Of a stretch of 64,000 bases of DNA, positions 12,701-24,725 are shown piece after piece. Made by a program: the position numbers and the translations under genes. Origin of the DNA: Marchantia polymorpha subsp. ruderalis (Eukaryota > Streptophyta > Marchantiopsida > Marchantiales > Marchantiaceae); contig AP031355.1 in NCBI GenBank assembly GCA_037833965.1, forward strand, positions 1,265,501 to 1,329,500. The letters run 5' to 3'. Below the pieces are notes generated by a model, which was not told the origin of the DNA, searched no databases, and worked only from the letters and a program-made list of their open reading frames with translations. Numbering within the stretch: position 1 is the first letter of the stretch; each line of letters begins with the position of its first letter.

Positions 12701-15142
12701 TGAAGATACTATTATCATAGATCACAAGCATCACAACAGGCATAAAAATCTAAAGATGCTTCAAGACACTAACATTATTGGAATGATACATGTTGCAAAG
12801 GAAAGATGACTAACGTGTGGCATTCACATTTAAGAATTATGAGTGACAAGTACATAATTATGCTATTTGAAATATAGTAAATCCTAAAAAAATGAAAATG
12901 ATCTTAATTTTTTGTGTGATAAATCATAAGCAAGCAGAATCAAAATCCTTTTCGTATTGAGATTCATGATTTTTAAAAAATTTCTTGAGTTATACATGAT
13001 ATTGTGTGGACATCACTTTTTGACAAATAGTATATTGAATCTTTTATAGATAATTATTCAAGGTTTACATGAATCAATTTTCTAACAGAAAAATCCGAGT
13101 TCTTTGCAACGTTTAATGAAAAGACCTAGTGAACATCCAAAAAAAAAGAAGTTAAATCCTGAATGTTAGCATGAAATATCTAAAATTTGATAATGTTGAT
13201 GGATATACTTTCAAGTAGTTTGAAAAGTATTGTAAAGAGGAGAAATTTTTTTGCCATCTCATCACAGTTTATACTCTAGAGTAGAATTTTGTTGCTAAAC
13301 AACTCAATAAAACAATGTTAGAAAGATGCAGAGTCTGTTGAGCAAATCTCAGTTATCAAAATTTTAGGCTAAAGTAGTCAAATACTACAGTTTATTTAGT
13401 AAAGTTTCTCCAAATGTAATTAATTTCTTAACAATTTTTGAAAAAAGGCATAATTTAATTATTGATTATAGTAGATTAAGAATATATGGTTGCAATGCAT
13501 ATTTTCTTTCATTAAAACAAATAGTACCTAGTTGGAGACTAAAAAATGTCGTTTTTTTGATATGTTATGAATATAAAAAATTATTGGTCATAAAATTACG
13601 CAACTTGTAAATTTATTGTTAGTAGAGATATATTTTATAGCAATGAAAAACATTGAAACGAGAGTAATAACACTCAAATTTGTGATACTAACATGGATGA
13701 ATCTTCCCATCTTGACATTGTTGAGGTGGAGATTAATCATTATACTTTTAATGACATGCCACAGGAAGAAAATTCTATGCAAGAGGAGCTGGTATTTGAG
13801 CAAAAAGTTATTGAGGAGAGGATGAAACTTTGATTATAGCATCAAAAGATCAAGATCAAGTTGAGACAATTACTAGACATCTTCAAATAGATCTAATAGA
13901 GATTGTGAACAGTATGGAACTCTTCTTCGCTTGAAGGTGTGATATCATTGAAAAGCAAGAAGTTTTTCATGTTCATCTTAAAAGAAGTCAAACCTTCTTT
14001 GTGTAATGAATCTTGAGCTTATGAAGACAAGTTTCATTGAAATGTTGTCATGGGGAAAGAGATGCAATCAATTATACTAGATCATATATTAATCGAGATA
14101 TATGCAAAGTAAGTAGATACATTTTCAATCTTGATAAAGTCCATTAGATGCAATTAGATGGAATCTTATATATCTAATGGGTACAAAGCATGTTGACTTA
14201 CTGTTTGACGGTTGCTTACACTATGCCAAATCCTTGATTAGACATGTAGATGCTAATTATGAGCAAGATTTAGAGTGACAAAAGTATTGAATATAGGGAT
14301 CTACAACCGTATATGTCTTCACATTTGAAGATGAATGCATTTGTTGGAGGATAATCTTGAAAAAATGCATTTTACAATCAACAAAAGAAGCAACATATGT
14401 ACTAGCAGTGCAAGTTTTGAAGTAGGCAATTTGGTTGGATAAGCTTTTCAAGGAAATGGGAAAAAAAAAAAAGGTACTTTTTGTCTTTTTTGTGATGATT
14501 AAAGCATTATTCACCTTGCAACTAATCAAGTTATGGATTGTAGAGAAAAACATGTTGACATTGGACAATATTTTTTTGACAAGCAATGCAAGAAGAGATG
14601 ATTGAGCTTGTTAAGAATAACGATAAATTCAATCTGGCATATGCTTTTACCACAATGATTCCTTTGGAGAGTTTTTAGAATCATTGTGACAAGTTGCAAG
14701 TTTGCACACTTTAGGTAGTATAAATAATTAGATCTAGTACATACCTAGTTTTTGTATATACTAATGTATACACAAAAACTATTTTGATTTGATTAACCCT
14801 AGTTTACAAGAAAGTGGATGTTTTGGATATCTTTTACACCTTTTAAAGATAACATATGAATTTCAAAACATGAGTCAAACGGGGAGATTGTTAGTGTCTA
14901 ATCCATACCTTGAACTAACTAAGCTTAGGTTAATTTTTGCTTATGATTTATCTAACTATAGATTGCTGTAGTTAGGATTTGCACCATATGAGAATGTTGA
15001 TTTAAGCTCATCTTGAAATTTCTAGCTTATTTGTACAAAAGAGAGAGTCTTTCCTCATTCTATCTATGGAGATGGAATTAAGCATTTTGGTTCTCCTTTC
15101 TACAACTATATAGTGATTGAGAATACAGAATTATTCTTGATA
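6714..15142 (+). mobile_element. Ty1/copia LTR retrotransposon fossil (copia-1)
   Basis: The 5' LTR is about 6714-6982 and the 3' LTR about 14889-15142. They share TGTTA at the start, a GAATTGCTGTAGTTAG-like stretch, AGCTYATTTGTACAAAA and TAGTGAYTGAGAATA. A primer-binding site of the initiator-Met tRNA type (TGGTATAAGAGC) is at 6985-6996. Parts in order: a gag zinc-knuckle region near 12050, a GAG-pre-integrase trace near 12815, an integrase core near 13180-13800, and an RNase H end near 14130-14660. Most of the reverse transcriptase is missing. It is badly broken, with many stops, shifts and losses, and clearly old from the LTR divergence. A younger element (8092-11600) is nested in its gag part. 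No clean flanking duplication was found. Confidence 0.8.
8092..11600 (+). mobile_element. gag-like/coiled-coil element, copy A, nested in copia-1
   Basis: The element starts TGTGGTGCCTAG and ends GTCGTTACA, and is flanked by an exact 5-bp duplication AAACC (8087-8091 and 11601-11605). It matches copy B (40844-45713) at both ends. From about 8509 it carries relics of the same protein: an N-terminal W/L-rich domain (8509-9150), a charged linker, and a coiled-coil part to about 10930. The frame is broken several times. A possible splice donor GTAAGT near 8390 precedes the start. The tail, about 11060-11600, contains a GTGGGATCGG stretch typical of plant LTR 3' ends. No second terminal repeat is visible inside it. 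The family is LTR-type by its ends; older than copy B by decay. Confidence 0.7.
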
Positions 15143-16868
15143 ATATTTTGAATGATTCAAAAAGCCTCACAAGATTTTTCATTGATTTGATTTAACCGTC
15201 AAAATAATTAAGAATGTGTGCTTTATGATCCACATAAATATTGAATACATTGCAATGACTTTAAATGAGAATTTATAGAAAAAAAACGCAAAAGTATAGC
15301 TAGATGTAAGAAAATTTAGATTGGCAGCAATTACATATGCCATTGAAAAAATTTGTCAATAATATATTTTACACATAAATTATAGATGATCATAAGTATA
15401 TGTGTGAAATCTGAAAATGTTTGAAGAAAGAGCCACAAAATTCAATTGAATTTTGTATAGAACGTTCTGCATGAAACGTTATAAAACAATTGAATTATTG
15501 TAAGCAAAAGAAAAAAAATTTGAAATTTAAAAAATGATCTACAAAAAGTACTTATAATTAAACTGTATAACCAAGTACTTTGAAATCTTCAAATCAATTT
15601 CTTTCATTTGCAATCTAGTCTTAAATAAAATGTTTTATACCAATCTTTGAAGATAAGTTAGATATGTGAATAAAATATTTTTTGTTTAAAGAATTAAATA
15701 TCAAGTCTAAAGCAAGCTGATCAAGTAACATGATTATGTAACAAATTATGTGCTATTATAATCTTGTAGATTGAAAGTTTTTTATGTGCATGATTGTCAT
15801 GATATTGCCATTAAGATCAATCGTGTAATTAATTTTGCTTGAATGAAACTTGCTATAGAAAAACCATGGCTTAAAAGTAACAGATAATGATAAGATAAAT
15901 TTAAGATTAATTTCAAATAAAAATTTAAAACTATAAATGATTCTTAGAATAGAAGATCATAGTGTACAAGAAGCAATAAATACACAAAAAATAAAAATAA
16001 GAAATTTGGAAAAGTTTAAATACATAATATTTTTATCTTTAATGCTATAATTTTTAGCATCATACAATGTTTAAATATTCAAGATGATTATTTTGAAGGC
16101 TTTAGATAAATAAAATGAATAGACAGGTCAATATTTGTTTATAAACTCAAATTATCAATGCAGTTTTTATTAATAATATAGTTTATCAAATTTTTGCAAA
16201 TCAATTAAACGTCTGTAAATTACCTTTGAGTAACAAGTATTGCACTAAAAATGAAATATAACAAATCACTCTTGAATTTTTGAATTTAGTAAAAAAATAA
16301 TTTCTTACTAAAATCTTTAATTTCTGAAGTAATGCTAAAGTTTTGAAAAATGTGTAAAATTTATTTATATTTTTGTATGATTTGAAATGAAAATTGAGTA
16401 ATCAAAAATAAAAACAAGATATTTCAAACAAAAAAAGTAACACTATTAACTCATGTTGTTAAAATATTAAATATGAAGTAGCTTCATATTATATTATCAT
16501 ACAGTTTTTATTTGATTTGTAAAATTATGAAGTAGAAAATTTTTTTATAAATATTTTATCCATTGATTAAAATAATTGGCATAAAATGATAAAATTTTGG
16601 AAAATTTTCAAATTAAAAAAATTATTAATTATTATCGTAAAAAAAAATTTGGATTGGTCAAACAAATTGCTAAATTTTTTTAACAACTAACTTTTAAAAT
16701 AATGTATCAAATTTGACACTTAAAATGTTAACAATTATATTTTGAATATATAATTGATATTATAAAATTATAAAATTTTGATTATTTATTTTCTTTGTAA
16801 ATTATTATCTTATGTATATTATATTAATAAATGTTAATGAAAAATTCTTAAAAAAATTATAAATCTGT
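15143..16868. other. AT-rich intergenic DNA, no gene seen
   Basis: Very AT-rich sequence with no reading frame above noise and no recognised element ends. Scraps of further degraded transposons are likely but cannot be supported. Confidence 0.5.
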
Positions 16869-18370
16869 CTAAAGATGATCAATGCACATTGTTAAATTAA
16901 TCATATATAAATATATAGAGATAAAACATATAGAGTAAAGTAGTGTGCTTTCTTTGTAATCTTCATGCAAAAATTTCAAAATAGCACAATGTTGTTTACG
17001 AATGTTTGAATCATTAATTTTGGTCAATGCATAAGTTAAATTGAATTTTAATGTCAATATTAATTAGCTCAAACCATTTTATCAAATTTTTGTTTTTGAT
17101 AGATTGATATTTGAGATCAATTTGTTTCGATCTATTGTTCATCAATTTTCTTGCATAAAAATGTAACGCAATCTAACAATCAGATTGAAGATTGATAATC
17201 TTTTGCTTTGATGTTAACCTAGTGATAATTTGATTCAACTAAAATGCTATATTGATGATCCGTATATTTGCACATTCAGCTTTGGCTAGAAACTTAGCTA
17301 CAAATTTTTGCAATATAAATCTCGAAATAATGCTGGCATGACAAAACACACACAAAATTGTAGATTTTTTGTTGTACATAGTTAACATCAATATAGCATA
17401 GTAAGAATTTTACATGATATAAAAAGACATCAAATATAATATCATAATCATTTGTGTTTTTGAAGTATCTAAAAATCAATTTCACAACTTTCCAATGCAT
17501 TTTTCATGGATTTGACATTTACACCTAGTCCAAGTGTTTTGCAATATCGTTTAATACATGAGTCTATTCATTGCTTTGTGAGAGAAAATTGATAACATCT
17601 TTAGTTTTCCAATGACATTTATTATTTGTGACTGCACAAAGATTAAAGTGTGTTATCAAATTAGTTGGGTACTTCTAAAATCTGGCTTCCAATACTTTAA
17701 AAACTCTGTCATGTTAAATCTATCAACAACACGTTGAATGTACTTGTTTTAATTTAGCAATATCATTTTTTTCTTACAAATAAACATCTATCACTAAAAC
17801 TCTCTTGAAATTTTCTACATCTTTCATTTGAAATTGATTTGTTGCTAAAATAAGCATGTCATAAAGGTAAAATATTAGAATATTGACATCAAAGATTTTA
17901 ATATTCAGCCATATCATGATTAAATAATAATTTATCACCCTACTCAAATCCATGTAAAAACATAAATCATACATACTACATGAGAATTTTAATATTTTCA
18001 TGAACTCAAAAATATTGATAGATTCTTGAGTTTTTATATAAGAATAAAGTCATCCTTCTTCATGATTGAAAAATAGCACGCAACAAGTAATCACATGAAA
18101 GTCACTCCATCCCAAGTAAGTTTGTAGGGGACAATTGCTACATAATTCCTTCTGTTTTTTTTATATTGTCTCACTCAAACAATGTCTACTACTAGTATAC
18201 CTTTTCATGCTACACATTCATCCTAGTAGCAAACAATTCTTCATCCAAGTCTTTGAGCTACAGAGATCCATTTGAAAGATCTTCTTGATAACATAAAGTT
18301 ACAATCTATCTCATATGGAATTTTCTTGTATATTCTCTCTAGAATAATGCCCATAAGGTAGTTGGTACTT
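16869..18370 (-). mobile_element. Ty1/copia fragment (copia-3), minus strand
   Basis: On the minus strand the stretch 17500-17294 reads like the copia RT/RNase H junction (HWKVVKLIFRYFKNTNDYDI, compare the family consensus HWxAVKRILRYLKGT), and 18001-17774 carries a YDLCFYMDLS...LYDMLIL stretch matching the copia YVDDML region. The fragment is heavily broken and no LTR was found. The limits are approximate. Confidence 0.6.
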
Positions 18371-19109
18371 TCGTGTCCCAATGATATATATGATTGTCTG
18401 TTCATCTGGTTCAAATTTTCGCAGAAGTGAGTTTCTCAGTTCATTCATTAGCCTGTGGTTTGTATGGGGATGTCTTACTATGATTTATTTACATCCTGAG
18501 TGCTTTGATCGAGGCTCTGAAGTTACTCTGCAACTTACTGATTCCAATATACATCCGTATTAAAAGATGAAATCCTGGACCATCCTTTCATGATATTCTC
18601 ACGTAGCAACACCTATAACCATCTTGGTCTCATAGTCCGTTGAGAAAAAGATGTTTGATCTTATGTAGATAATTATGACGTAGAGCAAATACAAAGTACA
18701 TACTGCAAATAGTTTCTGGATAACAAGGGAGTATATTATGGCTATGTGTAACTTGCATAACACGATAAGGATACAACAGAACATTCCAGCTTTAAAGTGT
18801 TCCAAATACCAGACCAGCTTTCAAGACCTTGTAAAATGGAAGCTGTTAAGAAAATTTGAACGAAGTTGAAAAATTGTACCTTGAATTCAGTCTGTCTGTA
18901 TATTTGACAGAGGTAAAAGGAACACTACACTACCTGTTAGCATTTTCCACGTCCACATTCACTTAAAACTCCATTACAGGGAGCACAGTTCTTCTGGTGG
19001 GAACATGTCCTACATCCGCATCAAGCTGATGACCACAGTCTAGGAAAGTACTGAGCATGCACTATGTACTTCATCCTCCCGGAGACTTCAGTTCTTTCAG
19101 CTCTAGATT
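18371..19109. repeat. GLP3 3' flank, block copy
   Basis: Sequence 18840-19100 parallels the 3' flanks of GLP2 (2730-3050) and GLP5 (26400-26690): a CAGAGGTARAWGGAAC stretch, then GTTAGCATTTTCCA, then a CATGCACTATG-type motif just before the stop. No gene is seen. At the left it joins AT-rich copia debris, so the tail-to-tail partner that GLP1 and GLP4 have is missing here. Confidence 0.55.
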
Positions 19110-19721
19110 TTACATGGTCGGCATGAATGGAGCTTTCAATTTCTTCAACTCAGCGGATGTGATTTTGAAAGCCTTGAGGAGAACCTCGTCCTCAATTCCA
19201 GAACCGAAGATGTTCCTGGGCAAGGAAATGGTGCCGGCGTTGGAGCTACCGAAAGCAGAGATGGCGCGAACAGTCTTCTTCTTGGACATGTTGATCTGGA
19301 AGTGGACAAGATTCTGAGGGAACACGAACAAGTCACCCTCATGGAGATGGGCAGAGTACAGCTTGTTGGCAGAGTCGATGAGGCCGACGTCCAAGTGTCC
19401 GGCCAAGACGTAGATGAGCTCTGATCCACGGGGGTGAGTGTGGGGTGGGTTCAGAGTGTTGGGCTTGTACTCGAGGAGAGTGACACCGACGCCGAGTCCA
19501 GTGAGAGCGGGGAATTCGATATGGGTAACCTTCTTGGAGCCGAAGGTGCTTGGAGCAGCGGAGAAGTCTCTGAGGCCTGTGAACTTGAAGAAATCTCCAG
19601 TGATCATGGAAGCGTTCATTCCTACTGGGACGGCAAAGTCGGTTGTGAGCTCGGGATCACGTGCACCGACGGCAACGACGGTTGTCATCATAAGGACAAC
19701 GACCAGCTTCATTGTGACCAT
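19110..19721 (-). CDS. germin-like protein GLP3
   Basis: Complete 203-aa GLP. The signal peptide ends AVGA before RDPELTTDF. All four metal ligands are kept (HTHPRGSE with His94, His96, Glu101; His140). Residue 52 is Asp, so that sequon is lost; this change is shared with GLP4, as are HLHEGDLFVFPQ and MSKKK. These shared traits mark GLP3 and GLP4 as a sister pair, arranged head to head about 4.4 kb apart. Odd residues are Val2, Lys46 (FFKFTG) and Lys193. The start is the conserved M-TMKL methionine. Confidence 0.94.
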   Translation of the reverse strand: MVTMKLVVVLMMTTVVAVGARDPELTTDFAVPVGMNASMITGDFFKFTGLRDFSAAPSTFGSKKVTHIEFPALTGLGVGVTLLEYKPNTLNPPHTHPRGSELIYVLAGHLDVGLIDSANKLYSAHLHEGDLFVFPQNLVHFQINMSKKKTVRAISAFGSSNAGTISLPRNIFGSGIEDEVLLKAFKITSAELKKLKAPFMPTM

Positions 19722-19749
19722 GATTCCTTAAAGATATAGAGCGGTAGAT

Positions 19750-19999
19750 CTGCAAGCCAACATGTCCGTTGTGAAATTCGTTAGTATAAACGATATCCCA
19801 ATCCAGTAATCAGAACATATCTCACAAAAGGAAGTATCTAAGCTGATCAATCTGACACCAGAATTCCAACACATTCATATTATACAGAAAAATCTACAAT
19901 TGCTGGCCAGGTCTAGAGCTGTGCTCCCGAAAGTGCGTAGATGCTCATTGTTAGTGTAAGAAGAAGCAGCAATGATTCTTGAGTTGGGGAGGAACTTAC
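19750..19999 (-). other. predicted 5'-UTR intron of GLP3
   Basis: Minus-strand donor GTAAGTTCCTCCCC at 19999 and acceptor GGCTTGCAG ending at 19750 enclose 250 bp. Both ends match those before GLP4 and GLP5. Confidence 0.7.
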
Positions 20000-20095
20000 T
20001 TTGAGAGCACTACGGCTTTCGGATATTAGAGCTGGCTGTTCACTTGACTCCGGTGAGAGAGATCGTGCACTTAGCAAGATCAAGTTGAATGCTTC

Positions 20096-20103
20096 TTTAT
20101 ATA
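20096..20103 (-). promoter_or_regulatory. TATA box of GLP3
   Basis: Minus-strand CTCTCGAGTATATAAAGAAG; TATATAAA is intact and sits about 100 bp above the intron donor. Confidence 0.7.
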
Positions 20104-20559
20104 CTCGAGAGAGTTGTACACTGGTTTTGGCTTGTTCCTCCATTGGAAACCATGTACGGAGGATCGTGTGAGTTTCCCGGCCTGTAGTTGCAGAGCGTGG
20201 CGAATGTCGTAAACAAGGAGCATCATGTGATGTGGTTGACCTCAACTAGCTCAAGTACAAGCGAAGTAAGTCTTGCTGAAACGTACTTCCGAATTTGTTG
20301 TTTCGCTTGACTTGATGATCATCGGTCTATTTACACTCTAGATGGATTAATAGGCTTGCTCAGCTGAGTGCAATTTATTTTGTGTGTAAATTGAACCCCA
20401 ACTGTCAATCTGAGATACGAAGGGAAACGGTATAACTACATTTTGAGCCAATATCCGTTGGCCAGTCATGTTGATTCTGAGATAGATAGTCCTACCTTTT
20501 TCCATTATCATGTTCTTAGACCTTGGCATAGGGTATGTATATCATTTAATCGTTTAAAT

Positions 20560-20830
20560 TCAGCTCTTCTTAAGTATTATTGTATCCCCATCTTTACTAT
20601 TTTTACTGTAAACTTATTCTTTCAGGACATTTACCAAAATCATGGCATCCTAAAGAAGTTGTCCCCAATGGATATTCTAGGTTTTTATCCGATTTTTGGA
20701 CCCATTTACTTTTAACTTTAGGCATAAAGATGTGCTTCTCTATTCCGTGTCATTTTCACACAATGAACGAACTGAGGCAGTGAGTCAGAGCATGTCATGG
20801 AGCCTTACAATATTATGGTGAAATATTTGC
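20560..20830 (+). mobile_element. Ty3/gypsy integrase scrap
   Basis: Two overlapping plus-strand frames read like the gypsy integrase core: SRFLSDFWTHLLLTLGIKM resembles the family's SRFTSxFWxxLxxxLGTKL, followed by a trace of the FHPQTDGQ motif, and FFQDIYQNHGIL resembles FFxHIxRLHGxP. Only a short, broken piece is left, and no LTR is visible. It lies where the missing gene of the GLP4 unit would be expected. Confidence 0.55.
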
Positions 20831-21369
20831 TAAATGAATGACCTGAAAAAGCAAATTAGACCATGTAGGGAGGGCTGTAAAATCATATTGAAATTTAGCT
20901 TTGAAAGCATGTTTGTGGGTTGTCTTCATTACAAATTGTTAACAAAGGTAGTTGGAACCCTTCAACAATCATCAGACTTAATCCTTGGTGTATGAAACAC
21001 AATACTCCAATGGAAACTCGTGGCTTTTTGCACATAGAGAGATGTTTGCTAAATTTAGCTAAAAGAATATGCATTGGACTCAAGTTTAGATTGGAAAAGA
21101 ATAAAAAAACCTCAATTTTCTGAAGAGAGTTGTTTGCAGGTTGTGTTGGAGCATTTCAGGTTAGAATATAAAAGACACCATAGAAGCTAGAGTTGTCGAA
21201 TAGCATGCGAACTATATATGTTTTTCTAAAAGTAAATACTGATGCTTTATGTAATCAACGACATTCAAGCTAGGATACCGTAGAGGGCACCTAAATTATA
21301 CCAGACTCGTCTGTAAATCGGAGACAATCTCATTGGCGTAGAAGACTATTCTTTTCCAATTCGTTGGTA
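20831..21369. other. intergenic, nothing recognised
   Basis: No gene or repeat end could be identified between the gypsy scrap and the spacer block. Two open frames of about 60 codons overlap on opposite strands and look like chance. Confidence 0.4.
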
Positions 21370-23365
21370 GTTACATGAATCACATCTTACCTACATATAG
21401 AAAAATTATGGTATTCCACTCGAGCTCGCAGGTGGCCAAACTCACATAAAACAAGTTGGACCAAGACGGACTTGCTTGACCCTTTGCGACATGAGTGTCA
21501 TCATGTGACGTAGTTTCTGAAAGCGTGTGCAAGACGAGAATGGTCAATGGCTGGCTGTTGCATACCATGAGAGGCAGCCTGTGTATGAGAACTGAGAACA
21601 CAAGCTCAGCACGTGGAGATCTTCTCGTGTTAATTTGGCGTTTTAGGGTTGACTCGTAGCACACAATCTTGAATGAGTCGGCCATGGGCTCCACTAGAGG
21701 ATGAGTGCGCCCCACACAGTGATTAGTTAACTATTTGGCACTTTTCAAATAGTCGACTTCTCGCTGTGCAAGTAGATACATTCATCGCTCCCTATGTGTT
21801 TTCGCGAGACCCACTTATCCTCCGCTCTCCACGGGCACTAAATCCTGATTCTTGCATCTAAATTGAGAGAAGCGTTGTAGCAGACGCAATTTTAAGCAAA
21901 CTTTCAATGTATCACTTCTTCCTAAGATCAGAAATCTCGTCACCATCATTTGCAACATCAACCAATTCTCTTATGAACATACTCATCGGCTTTACACTTG
22001 CTACTTTTGAAATGCCTAAATGATCTCCCTTTCCATAATGGAAAGTCAGCACTTTGCTAACTTACTCCTGCACTATTAGCCGAAATTGCTTTAAAAAGTC
22101 ATCGCTACCGAACATTTATAATGCCAAGTATTTTAAAAATAATACTCTCAAATAACTGTGATGAAAATCCACTCATATGCAACAGATGGGCTATCTACTG
22201 AACAGTAAAGACTTGCAAAGCTGCATACGCTTGAATCCAATCTCATTGGAAAGTAACTGACACTGTATACTGGACTTAGAATGTTAATAAGTTTTATTCT
22301 CGAGAGCAATATGACAATATACTTCCGTCGAGAATGAATGAGCGACAAGATGATGTAACAAAGATAGTACATTTATACGCACCTCACTTTATTCCCTTTC
22401 TTGTCTGCAAGTCAAATTTTCTTTTGAGGAAAGCTAATGTCCGTATTTTTTTCTTGGAAGAAGAGTTGACGAGACTAAACAAGTGACAGTTGACATTAGG
22501 AATGGAGAAATACGAGAATCAACAAGCGAATGACAAACTATGAGTCAAAGCCTGGCGCTAGGTCACTCTGCTGGACACATACTGCTGACAAACTAATTGC
22601 TCGCTTCAGCTCATTTTGCATGATTTTATTATTCGTACTTTGTCGATGGTTGATAGACAAAGAGTATATGTATATATGGAATGTTGAGAAATACACCTAC
22701 TCCATCACACACTACGTCATTGCAGGTCTAAGTCTCCTCTGAACATTGATCTTCCAGGACAGTCCATCGAGATGGTATTACCAAGGTGCAATAGCCAGAC
22801 CTCAACTGCTGGTCAGTTTTCAGCCACTCAATACATTGCGCAATTCCATTTCATCATTGTGACGCAAATTTGCCATCCAGCTCTGTAGTGCATCCATTCA
22901 ACGGGAAGTAAGAGCCAAGGTCTTCTGCAGTAGAATGGAAGTTCTGGATATTAGCCTGCCCTTGATGCAGGTGTTCAAATCCCATGCGCAACTTTGAACG
23001 TGAGATTTTTCTATTGCATTTTTGTTTTTGTTTTAATAAGAAACGAAATAATGTAGCAGAGTGGATATGATAGCCCATCAAAAAATTCCAATCTTCTGTA
23101 GGTAGAAGTTGCATGGGCCTAGGCCCATCATAGCTCTTGGCTCCATCCTGTATAACTTGTGGAATGTCGACATGAAAAGGTAATGTGTGTAACGATTACG
23201 TTCAATAGGCCAAACATACGCTGAAGACAAGAAAGGATATAGATGATAACTATTGTTGTCCCCATACGGTTGGATTTGTGAAATAGATCGCTATTGTTAG
23301 TTATGCCGAGAATAGATAACACGGAATTGCACTGCCTGTCACATGACATAAGGTCGTGCTTCCAG
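21370..23365 (+). repeat. orphan unit spacer above GLP4
   Basis: This is a copy of the spacer that elsewhere joins an At4g22030-like gene to a GLP. About 21410-21800 matches 35510-35800, 54510-54930 and 62490-62760 (shared GCAGGTGGCCAAA, CTGTGTATGA, GAACACAAGCTCAGCAC, TTGAATGAGTCGG). About 22540-23350 matches 37300-37930, 55350-55830 and 62920-63500. No At4g22030-like gene lies to the left, so this spacer is an orphan left by deletion or replacement. The 21800-22500 part is not recognised. Confidence 0.7.
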
Positions 23366-23371
23366 CACGTG
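23366..23371 (+). promoter_or_regulatory. G-box CACGTG in GLP4 promoter
   Basis: A CACGTG in AGCACGTGAGACT recurs at the same relative place before GLP6 (38033), GLP7 (55929) and the off-edge GLP8 (63616, ACCACGTGAGG). G-boxes bind plant bZIP and bHLH factors; the retained spacing suggests a real regulatory site. Confidence 0.55.
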
Positions 23372-23727
23372 AGACTCGTTATTCCTAATTACAGTATGTA
23401 AAACTCGACTTCAGCCCTCAGTTTGATTGTTGGAGTGCAGAAAACAGACAAATTCCACATGCACTAGTCTGGGCAAATTTTGATGATGTCTGCACTGACA
23501 GCTAGCATCAAGTGAGTACGAACGATAGGGAAGTACACACAGTATCCGCAATACTAAGTTCGATTGGACTTGAGCTGGTTGAGGTAAACCGTGGCAAAAC
23601 AGTATCTGGCCATTGTTTCCGACACTTCGCCATGATCTGCAGCTACAGGACGGAAAGCTCACACTCTGCTCCGTACATGGGTTCCATAAATAGGAAACAG
23701 CCAAAACCAGTGTTAAACTCTCATCGG

Positions 23728-23735
23728 TATATAAA
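23728..23735 (+). promoter_or_regulatory. TATA box of GLP4
   Basis: CGGTATATAAAGAGGG about 105 bp above the 5'-UTR intron donor, matching the GLP promoter consensus. Confidence 0.7.
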
Positions 23736-23832
23736 GAGGGATTCAGAAGATAGATGAATATCTGCCTCCATAACTCAGCCAAGTGAATAAGTAACCTGCT
23801 CTAGTATCGGGAGAGGCGTGGTACCCTGAAAT

Positions 23833-24085
23833 GTAAGTTCCTCCCCAAATGTCGAATCATTGATGCATCTTTGTTGCACTGAACACGAGCATCTGCATAC
23901 TTTTGTGAGAACTTCTTTACACTCAGCTAGTAATTCTACATGTCTTCCGTTTGGAAATCTATGAGTTGTGATCCTGGTTTCAGATCGATCAGCTCAGATA
24001 TTCGATTTCACGAAATATGTTCGAAGAATTGATAGGGGAGATCATTCATTATCGTTAAGTTCACTCCGGACATGTTGGATTGCAG
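23833..24085 (+). other. predicted 5'-UTR intron of GLP4
   Basis: GTAAGTTCCTCCCC donor and GGATTGCAG acceptor enclose 253 bp. The exon resumes with ATCTACAGC and the start codon follows 28 bp later. Confidence 0.7.
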
Positions 24086-24113
24086 ATCTACAGCTTAAAA
24101 TCGGTAAGGAATC

Positions 24114-24725
24114 ATGGCCACAATGAAGCTGGTAGTTGTCCTTATGATGACAACCGTCATTGCCGTCTGGGCCCGTGACCCCGAGCTCACAACCGACTTC
24201 GCCGTCCCAGTAGGAATGAACGCTTCCATGATCACTGGAGATTTCTTCACATTCACAGGCCTCAGAGACTTCTCCGCTGCTCCAAACACCTTCGGCTCCA
24301 AGAAGGTTACCCATGTCGAATTCCCCGCTCTCACTGGACTCGGCGTCGGTGTCACTCTCCTCGAGTACAAGCCCAAAACTCTGAACCCACCCCACACTCA
24401 CCCCCGTGGATCAGAGCTCATCTACGTCTTGTCCGGACACTTGGACGTCGGCCTCATCGACTCTGCCAACAAGCTGTACTCTGCCCATCTCCATGAGGGT
24501 GACTTGTTCGTGTTCCCTCAGGGTCTTGTACACTTCCAGATCAACATGTCCAAGAAGAAGAGTGTTCGCGCCCTCTCTGCTTTCGGTAGCTCTAACGCCG
24601 GCACCATCTCGTTGCCCAGGAACATCTTCGGTTCTGGAATTGAGAACGAGGTTCTCCTCAAGGCTTTCAAGATCACTTCCGCGGAGTTGATGAAACTGAA
24701 AGCTCCATTCATGCCGACCATGTAG
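24114..24725 (+). CDS. germin-like protein GLP4
   Basis: Complete 203-aa GLP. The signal peptide ends AVWA before RDPELTTDF. Box 1 (HTHPRGSELIYVLSG) and box 2 (His140) are intact. Sequons are at Asn36 (NAS) and Asn144; residue 52 is Asp as in GLP3. Local differences are Lys88 (KPKTLNPPH), Leu154 (RALSAF) and Asn178 in GIENEV. It is head to head with GLP3 and tail to tail with GLP5. The start is the conserved MATMKL methionine. Confidence 0.95.
   Translation: MATMKLVVVLMMTTVIAVWARDPELTTDFAVPVGMNASMITGDFFTFTGLRDFSAAPNTFGSKKVTHVEFPALTGLGVGVTLLEYKPKTLNPPHTHPRGSELIYVLSGHLDVGLIDSANKLYSAHLHEGDLFVFPQGLVHFQINMSKKKSVRALSAFGSSNAGTISLPRNIFGSGIENEVLLKAFKITSAELMKLKAPFMPTM

Noticed and set aside
13588-13825. 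Small host gene at 13.6-13.8 kb
   Set aside because: The plus-strand frame aligns with the copia integrase region of copia-1 and is part of that fossil.
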